64,000 nucleotides of DNA from Acidobacteriota bacterium (GCA_017304135.1 JAFLBB010000011.1:1-64000), one strand, 5' to 3'. Shown: positions 35,046 to 44,098, counted from the first letter of the stretch. Notes: generated from the sequence alone by a model not told the origin. A program made the numbers and translations.

Positions 35046-36455
35046 ATGAAGATCACAAGACGAGCCCTGGCCGCGGGTTTAGGGGCGGCCCCCGCGGTGA
35101 CTGCCGCGCCGTCGGCGCCGCCGAACATCCTGTTGGTCTTGAGTGACGACCACAGCTATCCCTATCTCGGGGCCTATGGGGCAAACTACCTCTCCACTCC
35201 CCATCTCGACCGCTTTGCCAGCCAGGGCATGCTCTTCGAGCGCGCCTTCACGGCTGCCCCGCAATGCGTCCCCTCACGCACCGCGATCATGACCGGACGC
35301 TCGCCGGTGAGTTGCCGCATGGGGCGTTTCAACTCGCCGCTGCCGCCTGACGTGTTGACCCTCCCCGAACTGTTGCGCCAGCGCGGCTACTACACCGGCG
35401 TGTGCGGACGCTACTTCCATCTCGACGGGCTCTCCAAGGCTTGGATCACCGAAGTCACGAAGTCGGTCTACGACAAGCACGGCCTGCAGAACTGGCACAG
35501 ACGGGTCGACTACCTGGATTCTAGCGATCAGTCCGAAACTCCGGCCCGCCTCGATGAGTTTCTCTCCAAGGTCCCGCCAGGCCGGCCGTGGTTCCTGTGG
35601 ATGAACTACCTTGACCCGCACCACGTGTGGGACGCCGGCGCCGGAAACGTCGATCCCGGCAAGATCAAGTTGCCCGCCCATCTGCCTGACCTGCCCGGCG
35701 TGCGTGGCGACCTGGCGCGGTACTGCGGCGAAGTGGAGCGCATGGACGGGCTGTTTGAGCGAAATCTGGAGTTGTTGCGCCGGCGCGGTATTGAGGAGAA
35801 CACCCTGATCGTCTTCATGGGCGACAACGGGATGGCCTTTCCTCACGGCAAGGGTTCGCTTTACGATCCCGGCTTGCACGTGCCGCTGGCCCTGCGCTGG
35901 CCAGGGAAGATCAAACCCGGACGCACACAGTCCCTCATTTCCGGCGAGGACCTTGCGCCGACCCTCATCGAGGCGGCCGGCGCCAAGCCGCTCCATGAGA
36001 TGACCGGACGGAGCTTCCTGCGGCTGTTGACGGGTGGATCGTATGAGCCGCGCCGCCATATCTTCGGCGCGCGGCTGCACCACGGAAACGCACCGTTTTC
36101 CGAGAGGACGAAGGCTTCCGGCTTCGATCTGTCGCGCTGCGTGCGCTCCGAACACTGGAAGTTGATCTACAACTGCACACCGCTGATGGAATACCAGCCC
36201 GTGGACAGCTCCGGCCAGCCCAGTTGGAAGGAGATGGTCGCGGCCCACCAGGCAGGCAAACTCGACCCTAAGTTTGACCGCGCCTACTTCGGCCGCCGCG
36301 ACGTGCTGGAACTGTATAACCTCGACCAGGATACTGGCGAGCTACACAATCTCGCCGGCCGGCCGGAACTCGCCGCCGTCCAGCATGAGCTGATGGTGGC
36401 CCTGACGGAGAAGATGATCACGGATTACGACTTCCTCCCGCCGCCGCTCATGTAG
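35046..36455 (+). CDS. Sulfatase (formylglycine type)
   Basis: 469 residues. Tat-like signal MKITRRALAAGLGAAPAV. PNILLVLSDDHSYPYLGAYG carries the metal Asp pair and C74-V-P-S-R (QCVPSRTAIMTGRSP) is the canonical formylglycine motif. YLDPHHVWDAG, MGDNGMAFPHGKGSLYD and LHVPLALRWPGK are further family segments. ATG 35046 has GGAGGA five bases upstream. It is the third sulfatase of the locus, probably with a different positional specificity from the other two. Confidence 0.92.
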   Translation: MKITRRALAAGLGAAPAVTAAPSAPPNILLVLSDDHSYPYLGAYGANYLSTPHLDRFASQGMLFERAFTAAPQCVPSRTAIMTGRSPVSCRMGRFNSPLPPDVLTLPELLRQRGYYTGVCGRYFHLDGLSKAWITEVTKSVYDKHGLQNWHRRVDYLDSSDQSETPARLDEFLSKVPPGRPWFLWMNYLDPHHVWDAGAGNVDPGKIKLPAHLPDLPGVRGDLARYCGEVERMDGLFERNLELLRRRGIEENTLIVFMGDNGMAFPHGKGSLYDPGLHVPLALRWPGKIKPGRTQSLISGEDLAPTLIEAAGAKPLHEMTGRSFLRLLTGGSYEPRRHIFGARLHHGNAPFSERTKASGFDLSRCVRSEHWKLIYNCTPLMEYQPVDSSGQPSWKEMVAAHQAGKLDPKFDRAYFGRRDVLELYNLDQDTGELHNLAGRPELAAVQHELMVALTEKMITDYDFLPPPLM

Positions 36456-36537
36456 CTCCGGACGGCCCCCGGCCTCGCGGCGGCCTCCGGTTGGTACTCT
36501 GAATGACAGCCTTCACACACCACAGCGAGGAGATTGC

Positions 36538-37764
36538 ATGATGAAGAAACTGGTGCGAGCGGTGTTGCTGCTCACCTTGGCCTCGGCCGCGGGCTGGACC
36601 CAAGTCAATGTGGGCGAACAAAAGCCCGAAGCCACGCTGCCGTTCAAGATGACCACAACGGCCACCTTCGGACTGCCCTGGAGGATCGCCTTCCTTCCCG
36701 ATGGACGCATGCTGGTGACCGAAAAGATCGGTCCCATCTGGCTCGTCTCGCCGCAGGGGGAGAAGATCGCCCCGCTGGGCGGTACGCCTCCCGTCTATTG
36801 GCAGGGTCAGAACGGCATGCTCGGCATCTTCGTCTCGCCCCAGTTTGCCAGCGATGAGAGCGTGTATCTCACCTACATCGAACCGGGAGAGTACGGCGGC
36901 AGCCAGGTGCTGGCGCGGGCCAAGCTCAACACCGGCCGTGTGCCCCGCTTGCAGGACTTGCAGGTGCTGTGGCGGCAAATGCCGCGCGGCAAGGGCGGCC
37001 AGGCGGGCGGGCAGATCGCCTTTTCCCCCGACGGCGAAACCCTGTTCATGAGCGTCGGCGACCGCCAGCGCATGACGCCGGCCCAGGACCCCAACCAGCC
37101 CGTCGGTAAGATCCTGCGCCTCACCCTGGATGGCAAACCGGCGCCCGGCAACCCGAACTTCGGCAAGACCGGCGCCGCCACCATTGCCCTCATCGATCCG
37201 CCGCGCGACACCGAGCTTGCCAAGACGGCTCCGGTGGTGAGCACTTACACGTTTCCCAGCCCGAACCTGACGCCCGCGGAAACCTGGGCGGTTGGCTTTC
37301 GCGCCCCCTACGGCTTGGCCATCTCGCCCGCCGGCGAGTTGTGGGAGGTCGAACACGGCCCGCGCGGGGGGGATGAGCTGAACCTCATCGAGAAGGGCAA
37401 GAACTACGGCTGGCCGCTGGTCTCCTACGGCATGAACTACAACGAAGTGCCCATCCCCAGTCACGACACGCGGCCCGAGTTCACCAAGCCGGCGCTCTAT
37501 TGGGTGCCCGTGATTGCCCCCGGCAACCTGATGTTTTACCGCGGTAAACAGACCTTCCCGCAGTGGGACGGCAGCGGCTTCATCAGCGGCCTGGGGAGCC
37601 ATACGCTCAATCGCATCCTATTTGATGGCAAAGGCGGAGCCAAGCCCGCCGAGCGCTGGGATGTCGGCAAACGCATTCGCGATGTCGAACAGGCCCCGGA
37701 TGGTTCGTTGTGGATGCTCGAAGATGCCAATCCCGGCGCCTTGATTCACGTAACGCCGCAGTGA
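36538..37764 (+). CDS. PQQ-dependent sugar dehydrogenase (soluble aldose dehydrogenase type)
   Basis: 408 residues. Signal peptide MMKKLVRAVLLLTLASAAGW. A six-bladed propeller of the GDH/sorbosone dehydrogenase fold: LPWRIAFLPDGRMLVTEKIG, GMLGIFVSPQF, GGQIAFSPDGETLFMSVGDR, GFRAPYGLAISPAGELWEVEHGPRGGDELNLIEKGKNYGWP, GNLMFYRGKQTFPQW, IRDVEQAPDGSLWMLED. These contain the His/Arg/Asp positions used for PQQ and calcium in the family. Such enzymes oxidise aldoses to lactones in the periplasm. The product acids could then be taken up by the SSS symporter and processed by the dehydratase and aldolase of the leftward operon. Last gene of the third receptor operon; GAGGAG lies upstream of the start. 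Confidence 0.88.
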   Translation: MMKKLVRAVLLLTLASAAGWTQVNVGEQKPEATLPFKMTTTATFGLPWRIAFLPDGRMLVTEKIGPIWLVSPQGEKIAPLGGTPPVYWQGQNGMLGIFVSPQFASDESVYLTYIEPGEYGGSQVLARAKLNTGRVPRLQDLQVLWRQMPRGKGGQAGGQIAFSPDGETLFMSVGDRQRMTPAQDPNQPVGKILRLTLDGKPAPGNPNFGKTGAATIALIDPPRDTELAKTAPVVSTYTFPSPNLTPAETWAVGFRAPYGLAISPAGELWEVEHGPRGGDELNLIEKGKNYGWPLVSYGMNYNEVPIPSHDTRPEFTKPALYWVPVIAPGNLMFYRGKQTFPQWDGSGFISGLGSHTLNRILFDGKGGAKPAERWDVGKRIRDVEQAPDGSLWMLEDANPGALIHVTPQ

Positions 37765-37883
37765 CCGCCGTGCGCTGGAGTTCGCCACTCGCGGCCTCCG
37801 AATGGGGACAGGGTGACCACTGCCGCCGGGTGGGCGAAACCATCCACGTAACGACCAATCGCGGAAATTAAGGTAAAGACGGA

Positions 37884-37908
37884 GTCTACTCGACCGAAAT
37901 GAGTAGAC
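37884..37908. promoter_or_regulatory. Inverted repeat abutting the cpaE-like start codon
   Basis: GTCTACTC (37884-37891) and GAGTAGAC (37901-37908) are perfect 8-base inverted arms around a 9-base spacer, ending three bases before the ATG at 37912. No good Shine-Dalgarno sequence lies outside the repeat. It may be an operator or an RNA hairpin limiting translation. Confidence 0.55.
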
Positions 37909-37911
37909 GAG

Positions 37912-39168
37912 ATGCTGACGGCGATCATCGTTGGTGAGAATCCGACACTGGTGCAGTATCTCCGTCAGCTGATCGCCGAATTTGGCGACATTTGCGTCTA
38001 CAAACACATGGACGGAGGGTGCCGGCGCTACGACATCGCGGCCACGCTCTCCTCCTACGAGCCCGACGTCGCCTTTGTTGAAATCACCGACCTGGAAAAG
38101 CCGGACTCGCTGGCTGCGGTGTGCCTGCAGGAATTGCTGCCGGGGCGGCTGCGTACGGTTCTTGTTCCGTTCGCTAGAGCGCCCCTGCCGGCTTCCTCGG
38201 ACAGGGCACTGGGTGCGCTGGCCGGGCCCATACTCACGCCTCCGTTCGACGCCGACGAACTGGACCGGGCTGTGCGGGCTGCTCTGCGCCGGAAGGCGTC
38301 CAAAGTAGCCTCTCTGGTGCTTGCCGTTCTGCCGGCCAAACCGGGGGATGGGGCCAGCACGCTGGCCATCAACCTCGCCGGCGCCGCCGTGAATACGTTC
38401 GGCAAGAAAACGCTCTACATCGAAGCCGATCTGCGTTCCGGGGCAATCTGCTACAGGCTCAATCTTCAGCCGCGTTTTCCGGCTGGCGACATCTTCGTCA
38501 ACGCGGGCAGTTTGATGGAAGGGTGGAGCGGCGCCGTCAGCCCCAGCCATGGCATCGACATTCTGCCCACGGGCGGCTCGCCGCAAACGCTCCGTGGTGC
38601 GCGTTGGGATTTTTACCGTCTGCTGCGATTTGCCCGGGAGCAATACGAAGTAGTCGTGGTGGACCTGCCGGCCGCCATCGACGAAGTCGCTGAATCGGTG
38701 ATCGCCGAGGCCGACCGTGTGGTGATGGTGTGTACGCCGGAAACTTCCTCGCTTGGTCTGATTTCCCGGCGCGTGCGGGATTTGGAAGCCGGCGGGACGC
38801 GTCATGGGCATCTGCGGCTGCTGGTGAACCGCTACGCCGCGGGCGACCCGGCTCCCAGCGAAATGGCCCGCATGGCCCGGCGCGAGGTGACCGCAGTCCT
38901 GCCCGAGGACGTCGGGGCCGTGAAAACCTCTTGCCGTGCCAGCACGCTGCTCAGCCCTGACTCGCGCCTGCAAATGGGCATCCTGGATCTGGCCGGAGCT
39001 TTGCTGCAAATGGAAGCGCCCGGGTGCTCGGTCACGCTACTCGACCGCCTGAAACGGACCGTCCGGCAGTTAGTGGGCAACCACTCCCAGCCTGGCGGCA
39101 CTACCTCAGCAATCAACTGGAATGTGGAGCAGAACAGTGTCGTATGTGATCTTCGCGGTAGAAGATAA
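37912..39168 (+). CDS. CpaE/MinD-like ATPase with N-terminal pseudo-receiver domain
   Basis: 418 residues. Residues 1-125 have the receiver fold pattern (MLTAIIVGENPTLVQYLRQL; DVAFVEITDL; ALAGPILTPPFDADELDRAV), but the acceptor Asp is Glu, as expected of the pseudo-receiver of CpaE proteins. From about residue 135 comes a ParA/MinD-type ATPase: deviant Walker A AKPGDGASTLAINLA, LYIEADLRSG, EVVVVDLPAAID, VVMVCTPE. CpaE proteins localise Flp pilus or other assemblies at the pole. No pilus genes are nearby; instead it overlaps the response-regulator gene and precedes the kai genes. Partner assignment is inferred. Confidence 0.85.
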   Translation: MLTAIIVGENPTLVQYLRQLIAEFGDICVYKHMDGGCRRYDIAATLSSYEPDVAFVEITDLEKPDSLAAVCLQELLPGRLRTVLVPFARAPLPASSDRALGALAGPILTPPFDADELDRAVRAALRRKASKVASLVLAVLPAKPGDGASTLAINLAGAAVNTFGKKTLYIEADLRSGAICYRLNLQPRFPAGDIFVNAGSLMEGWSGAVSPSHGIDILPTGGSPQTLRGARWDFYRLLRFAREQYEVVVVDLPAAIDEVAESVIAEADRVVMVCTPETSSLGLISRRVRDLEAGGTRHGHLRLLVNRYAAGDPAPSEMARMARREVTAVLPEDVGAVKTSCRASTLLSPDSRLQMGILDLAGALLQMEAPGCSVTLLDRLKRTVRQLVGNHSQPGGTTSAINWNVEQNSVVCDLRGRR

Positions 39169-39514
39169 TCCGATCGCCGGCGAGATCGTCCAAACCGCTC
39201 TGGAGAGCCGCGGCCATTCCGTGGCGCTCGTATCGACTGGGCGCAACGCCATTGAGTGGCTGTCCAACAACCAGTGCCACCTCATCCTGTTGGACCTGAT
39301 GCTTCCCGACGCCGATGGGGGGCAACTTGTGGAGGTCCTCCGCAGGCTGCCCAACGGAGCCGGTATCCCCATCCTGGCCTTTTCGGCCTTCGCCTCCAAG
39401 CTCGCCGACCTCCGCCGCAGCGGGGCCCCGTTTGACGGCTACATTGCCAAGCCCGTTGAACCCGAAGATCTGATCCGCATCGTTGAGCAACATCTTCATC
39501 CGGCCGCGGTGTAA
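39137..39514 (+). CDS. Single-domain response regulator
   Basis: 125 residues: acidic E9-D10 (AVEDN), acceptor D53 (LLDLMLPDADGG), Ser/Thr near 83 (AFSAFAS), K105 (YIAKPVEP). No output domain. The start GTG 39137 has GGAG seven bases upstream; an ATG at 39122 would lie within the end of the ATPase gene without a site. It overlaps that gene by 32 bases, so the two are translated together. The histidine kinase at 41977 is the nearest candidate phosphodonor. Confidence 0.88.
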   Translation: MSYVIFAVEDNPIAGEIVQTALESRGHSVALVSTGRNAIEWLSNNQCHLILLDLMLPDADGGQLVEVLRRLPNGAGIPILAFSAFASKLADLRRSGAPFDGYIAKPVEPEDLIRIVEQHLHPAAV

Positions 39515-39838
39515 GCAGGAAATGCCACCACGGTCGAAGGGAACAGCGAGTCGAGCCGCGCGTACAGGTACGTCTCGGTCGCGGTCGTCCCCATTCGGGA
39601 CCGCATGAACGTGATTGAGGGACGCGTACTTGCTGGGACAGTATGTCGGGGACCAGTTTCGATCGCAACGCCGCAGGCTGGCGGCGTCACTCTCCTCCCG
39701 GCAGCCAGTTGCTCACGGACCTTCCAGGTCAGCATCTCAACGCGCGGGCCTGTCCGAGCAGCCGGCTTTGCCTGGCGGTCCGCTTGTGCCGGGGAAACAC
39801 CCTGAGAGAAGTCCCTCGGGAAATGACCTCTTATATAT
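39515..39838. other. Intergenic region upstream of kaiC
   Basis: 324 bases between the response-regulator stop and the kaiC start. Short frames exist on both strands, none with a family resemblance or ribosome binding site. The last ten bases (TTATATATAT, 39831-39840) are strikingly AT-rich against the GC-rich background and run into the kaiC start codon. No clear -35 box is seen. Confidence 0.55.
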
Positions 39839-41623
39839 ATGGTCGCCCGAGTTGGTTCCCGAATAAAGGATCAAATAGTCAGATTTTCAGGCAAGCGGAA
39901 GGCCAAAGACCATCCGGCTCCGCCGACGAAGTGCCCTACCGGCATCCGAGGCCTGGACGAACTCACCGCTGGAGGCTTGCCTAAAGGGCGACCCACCCTG
40001 GTTTGTGGCGGCGCCGGTTGTGGCAAGACCCTACTAGCGGTGGAGTTCCTGGTTCGAGGAGCTACGCAGTATGACGAGCCGGGCGTCCTGGTGGTCTTTG
40101 AGGAGTCGGCACAGGACGTAGCCAGCAATGTCGCCTCATTGGGCTTGGACCTCGACGATCTCGTTGCGCGGAAACTTTTGCGGATCGACTACATCCGCAT
40201 TGATCCGGTGGCCCCGATTGAGAGTGGCGATTACAGCCTGGAGGGGCTCTTCGTCCGCATCAAGTCCGCCATCGACGAGGTGGGCGCCAAACGTATCGCG
40301 CTGGACTCGATCGAGAATCTGTTCGGCACCTCCACCAGCGATTTCCTGGTCCGCAGCGAGTTGCGACGTCTCTTTGCCTGGCTGAAGGATCTGGGATTGA
40401 CAGCGATCATCACGGGCGAGCGCGGTGAGGGCGAACTGACGCGCCGCGGCATTGAGGAATACGTCTCTGACTGCGTGATCCTTCTCGACCATCGCGTCTC
40501 CGAACAAATGGCGACCCGCCGGCTGAGGGTGGTGAAGTACCGCGGCTCGCGGCATGGAACCAACGAATACCCCTTCATGATCGACGACCGTGGCATTGTG
40601 GTGGTGCCGCTCACCTCGCTCCAACTGGAACAGCCTGTTTGCAACGACTTCGTCTCCACCGGCCTGCCGCAGTTGGACGAAATGCTGGGGGGGCGGGGCT
40701 ACTACAGCGGCAGCACCGTGCTGATTTCGGGTTGTTCGGGAACGGGCAAGACAAGTCTGGCGTCTTCCTTTGTCAACCACGCCTGCCGCCAGGGCAGCCG
40801 CGCGCTTTACTTCGCCTACGAGGAGTCGGCGCATCAGATCCAGCGCGGGATGAGCTCCATCGGCCTCGAACTGGAGAAGTGGGTCCGCCTGGGGCGCCTT
40901 CGCTTCCACTGTGTCCGCCCCCACTACTGCGGTCTGGAGATGCATCTGGCCGCGCTGCATAACGCGATCCTCGAATTCGATCCGCAGGTGGTGGTGATGG
41001 ACCCGGCCACGGACCTGTCCGTGATCGGTACGGAGATTGAGGTGCGCTCCACGCTGACGCGGATCATCGATTTCTGCAAGTCGCGCGGTCTCACAGCCGT
41101 CATCACCGCTTTGCATCACGATGTCCGCTCGGAAGCGGCTTCCTCGGTGGGAATCTCCTCGCTGATCGACACCTGGATCGAGGTTCGCGACGTGGAACAA
41201 ATTGGGGAAAGAAACCGGGCGATCTACGTGCGGAAGGCCCGCGGGATCGCTCATTCCAACCAGGTCCGCGAGTTCCTCATCACCAGCAAAGGCCTGCGGC
41301 TGGTGGATGTCTGTATCGGGCCGGAGGGTCTGTTAACCGGGTCGGCGCGGGCCAGCTATGAAGAGCACCTGGCCGGTGAACAGGCGGTCATGCGCCGGCG
41401 CACGGAAACGATGTCGAAGGAGTTGCTCTTGCGGGAGGAGATCCTCTCTTCCCGCATCGCCGCCCTGAAGTCGGAGTTCGAATCCGAGCGTTCCCGGATG
41501 GAAACCGAATTTGCGTTTCTGGCCTGGCAGGAAGAGACCAATCGTAGTTCCCGGGATGCCGTCGCCCAAACCCGGACCCGGGCCGGCGGCCATATTCTGG
41601 ACGCATCAAAGGAGATGGAATGA
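39839..41623 (+). CDS. kaiC: KaiC-family double-domain ATPase with C-terminal coiled coil
   Basis: 594 residues. Two RecA-like KaiC domains. CI has Walker A GGAGCGKT (57-64) and paired catalytic glutamates in VVFEESAQD; CII has GCSGTGKT (298-305) and YFAYEESAHQ. TGIRGLDELTAGGLPKG opens CI and STGLPQLDEMLGG opens CII. Near the end of CII, SVGISSLIDTW aligns with the segment carrying Ser431-Thr432 in cyanobacterial KaiC, giving S440-S441, so autophosphorylation is plausible. After about residue 495 a charged helical tail replaces the cyanobacterial C-terminus. An in-frame stop at 39824 forces the start to ATG 39839, which lacks a Shine-Dalgarno sequence. It overlaps kaiB by four bases. Confidence 0.93.
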   Translation: MVARVGSRIKDQIVRFSGKRKAKDHPAPPTKCPTGIRGLDELTAGGLPKGRPTLVCGGAGCGKTLLAVEFLVRGATQYDEPGVLVVFEESAQDVASNVASLGLDLDDLVARKLLRIDYIRIDPVAPIESGDYSLEGLFVRIKSAIDEVGAKRIALDSIENLFGTSTSDFLVRSELRRLFAWLKDLGLTAIITGERGEGELTRRGIEEYVSDCVILLDHRVSEQMATRRLRVVKYRGSRHGTNEYPFMIDDRGIVVVPLTSLQLEQPVCNDFVSTGLPQLDEMLGGRGYYSGSTVLISGCSGTGKTSLASSFVNHACRQGSRALYFAYEESAHQIQRGMSSIGLELEKWVRLGRLRFHCVRPHYCGLEMHLAALHNAILEFDPQVVVMDPATDLSVIGTEIEVRSTLTRIIDFCKSRGLTAVITALHHDVRSEAASSVGISSLIDTWIEVRDVEQIGERNRAIYVRKARGIAHSNQVREFLITSKGLRLVDVCIGPEGLLTGSARASYEEHLAGEQAVMRRRTETMSKELLLREEILSSRIAALKSEFESERSRMETEFAFLAWQEETNRSSRDAVAQTRTRAGGHILDASKEME

Positions 41624-41976
41624 TCAGGAAACCGCCCGCTTCCGGCAAAAGAGCCCGGCGCGGCGTCGCGCCACCGGAAACGCCGAAAACCCCTGAGGCT
41701 CCCCGCTATCTGCTGCGTTTGTACGTAGCCGGCCTCACCGCCCACTCCACCATGGCTTTGGCCAATCTCAAGGCCGTCTGCGAGTCGCACCTCAAGGGAC
41801 GTTACGACCTGGAGGTATGCGACATCTACCAGCAGCCGGAACTGGCCCGGAGGGAACAGGTGGTTGCCGTGCCTACGCTGATCCGCAGGTTGCCGCCGCC
41901 GGTGCGCCGCGTCATCGGCGACATGTCGCGCGAAGACCGAGTCCTTATTGGGCTCGACATCCTGCCGGAGATGTAA
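41620..41976 (+). CDS. kaiB: KaiB-family protein
   Basis: 118 residues. After a basic, Pro-rich extension of about 28 residues comes the thioredoxin-like KaiB domain: RYLLRLYVAGLTAHSTMALANLKAVCESHLKG, then YDLEVCDIYQQPELARREQVVAVPTLIRRLPPPVRRVIGDMS. KaiB binds KaiC depending on its phosphorylation state. The ATG overlaps the kaiC stop (ATGGAATGA context) and the next start follows the kaiB stop with no gap, so kaiC, kaiB and the kinase form a translationally coupled unit. Confidence 0.95.
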   Translation: MIRKPPASGKRARRGVAPPETPKTPEAPRYLLRLYVAGLTAHSTMALANLKAVCESHLKGRYDLEVCDIYQQPELARREQVVAVPTLIRRLPPPVRRVIGDMSREDRVLIGLDILPEM

Positions 41977-43947
41977 ATGGCCAAGGCGGCACGGCTCGAT
42001 TCCCGCGCGGCGTCTCCACCCCTCAGTGCGCCGGGTGGGCTCGCCGATGTGATTGCCGCCATCGCCGCCGGCGAGGTAGATGCCCTGGTTCTGCGCACAC
42101 CGGCCGGCGAGCAGATCTTCTCCGCGGTCACCGAGGAGCATCCCTACCGCGTACTTGTGGAGGCGATGCAGGAGGGCGCCCTCACGCTGACCCGCGAGAG
42201 CATGGTTGTCTATGCCAACTCCGCGTTTGCTGCACTGGTGGGACAGGGCCTGGAAACGGTGATTGGCAGCAACTTCAAGCGTTTCGTCTGCCGCCGGGAC
42301 GCGGCCAGGATCGAGGGCTTGCTGCATGAGGCCGGTACGGCTCCCACCCGCGCCGAGATCTCGCTCCAGGCCCCCTCGGGCCCTTGCGTGCCGGCCCAAA
42401 TCTCCATCCAGTCGCTGCCCGGCCGGACACCGGAAAGGTTTTGCGCCGTGGTTACCGACCTCAGTGCCGTGGAGGTAAACCACCAATCACAAGCACGCCT
42501 GGCCTCGATTGTGGAAACCTCCTCGGATGCCATTGCCAGCGTGCTTCTGGATGGAACAGTCCTCAGTTGGAATCGCGGCGCGGAGAGCCTGCTTGGCTAT
42601 GCGGCCAGCGAGATCATCGGGCGGCCGGTGCTGGCCCTCCTGCCGGGCCGGGCACGCGGGCAGTTTCAGGCCATGCTGGAGCGGACGGCCCGGGGCGAAG
42701 CGGTTGCCACACTGGAGACCGCGGCGATCCGTGAAGACGGCCTGGAAATCGAAGTCCTGCTCACGCTGTCGCCCGTCCACGACCGCGAGGGAAAGGTGGT
42801 GGCCGCCAGCGCGATTGCCCGCGATTTCACGGAGCGGCGCAGGGCGCACCGGCGCTTGCTCAGCGTGTTGGAATCGGCGCCCGACGCCATTGTTGTTGTC
42901 GACCTTGCGGGCCTCGTGGTGATGGTGAACACCCAGGCTGAGACGCTGTTTGGCTCACGCCGCGACCAACTCATCGGGCTCCCGCTGACATCGCTGCTCT
43001 CCCACGATTTCAGCGAGCAGTTCGCGGAGTGGCTCCGATTGGGGCCGCGGAAGGTCTGGCCGGGCAGCCATCGGGAATTCACGGTCTTGCGTGGCGGCGG
43101 CAGTTTGCCCGCCGAGATCTCCATCGGCACTGTGGAAACCGGCGACGGAATCCTGCTCTGCGCCACGCTGCGCGACGTCAGCGAGCGGAGGCTCTTCCAA
43201 AGCGCCTTGCAGGAAAGGAACCTCCAACTGGAGGAAGCCCTTCTGGCCAAGGATCGTTTCCTTGCCGCTATGTCGCATGAGCTCCGTACCCCGCTGACGG
43301 CCATCGTCGGCCTCACGGGCCTGCTGCTGATGAAGACCGCGGGACCGCTGCAGGAGGCCCAGGTCCGCCACCTGGAGCGGATCCTTGGCAGCAGCCGACA
43401 CCTGAAGACGCTCATCAGCGATTTGCTCGACCTGGCGCGGCTGGAATCAGGAAACGCGACTCTGCAGATCGAACCGGTCGCCTGCAACGAAGTGCTGGAA
43501 GAAGTGTTGCAGGACCTGTCCTCCCAGGCCGAGCACAAGGGCCTGGCGCTGGCGGCAGGAAGCTCCTGTGGCAGTGTGACCCTGCATACCGACCGGCGCT
43601 ACCTGCGCCAGATCCTGTCAAATCTGGTGGGCAACTCCGTCAAGTACACCAACCAGGGAGAAGTTGTCGTCTCTGTCCGTCAGGAGAACGACGGTCGGCG
43701 CGACCTGGTTCAATTCGCGGTTCGCGATACCGGCGTCGGCATCTGTGCGGAGGACCTCACCCGGCTGTTTTCTGAGTTCTGGCGCGCCCAAAGCGCCACT
43801 GGGGGCCGCAGCGAAGGAACCGGTATCGGACTGTACCTCAGCCAGCGCCTCGCATCTTTGTTGGGCGGCCGGATTACCGTCGACAGCGAACCAGGCCGCG
43901 GCAGCACGTTCACGCTGAGCCTCCCCCAGCAGGTGCACACCGGCTGA
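41977..43947 (+). CDS. Multi-PAS sensor histidine kinase linked to kaiBC
   Basis: 656 residues, no membrane segment. The N-terminal GGLADVIAAIAAGEVDALVLRTPAGEQIFS leads into three PAS domains (about 65-165, 170-290, 300-415). The kinase core has H434 in AAMSHELRTPLTAIVG, N box NLVGNSVKYT, G1 DTGVGI, and G2 EGTGIGLYLSQRLASLLGG. It is a soluble hybrid-free kinase. Direct abutment to kaiB suggests it plays the part that SasA or LabA-type kinases play in cyanobacteria, passing Kai state to the response regulator at 39137, though it lacks the KaiB-like sensor domain of SasA. GGAG at the end of kaiB serves as its binding site. Confidence 0.92.
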   Translation: MAKAARLDSRAASPPLSAPGGLADVIAAIAAGEVDALVLRTPAGEQIFSAVTEEHPYRVLVEAMQEGALTLTRESMVVYANSAFAALVGQGLETVIGSNFKRFVCRRDAARIEGLLHEAGTAPTRAEISLQAPSGPCVPAQISIQSLPGRTPERFCAVVTDLSAVEVNHQSQARLASIVETSSDAIASVLLDGTVLSWNRGAESLLGYAASEIIGRPVLALLPGRARGQFQAMLERTARGEAVATLETAAIREDGLEIEVLLTLSPVHDREGKVVAASAIARDFTERRRAHRRLLSVLESAPDAIVVVDLAGLVVMVNTQAETLFGSRRDQLIGLPLTSLLSHDFSEQFAEWLRLGPRKVWPGSHREFTVLRGGGSLPAEISIGTVETGDGILLCATLRDVSERRLFQSALQERNLQLEEALLAKDRFLAAMSHELRTPLTAIVGLTGLLLMKTAGPLQEAQVRHLERILGSSRHLKTLISDLLDLARLESGNATLQIEPVACNEVLEEVLQDLSSQAEHKGLALAAGSSCGSVTLHTDRRYLRQILSNLVGNSVKYTNQGEVVVSVRQENDGRRDLVQFAVRDTGVGICAEDLTRLFSEFWRAQSATGGRSEGTGIGLYLSQRLASLLGGRITVDSEPGRGSTFTLSLPQQVHTG

Positions 43948-44098
43948 ATCTTCTCCCTATCTGCCGGGCCAGCCCGGCTGCAGCCCGCAGGCTTCAGCCG
44001 GAGTATTCGTCGCGACGCGCCCGCCGCCGGGTCCGCAGCCTAGGTAGTTCCGCCTCTAAGGGGACAGCCCCGCACAGGGTGCGCCAATTCCCGGCCTG

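Noticed and set aside
39496-39735. 79-residue minus-strand frame in the gap before kaiC
   Set aside because: No ribosome binding site or recognisable domain; overlaps the end of the response-regulator gene.
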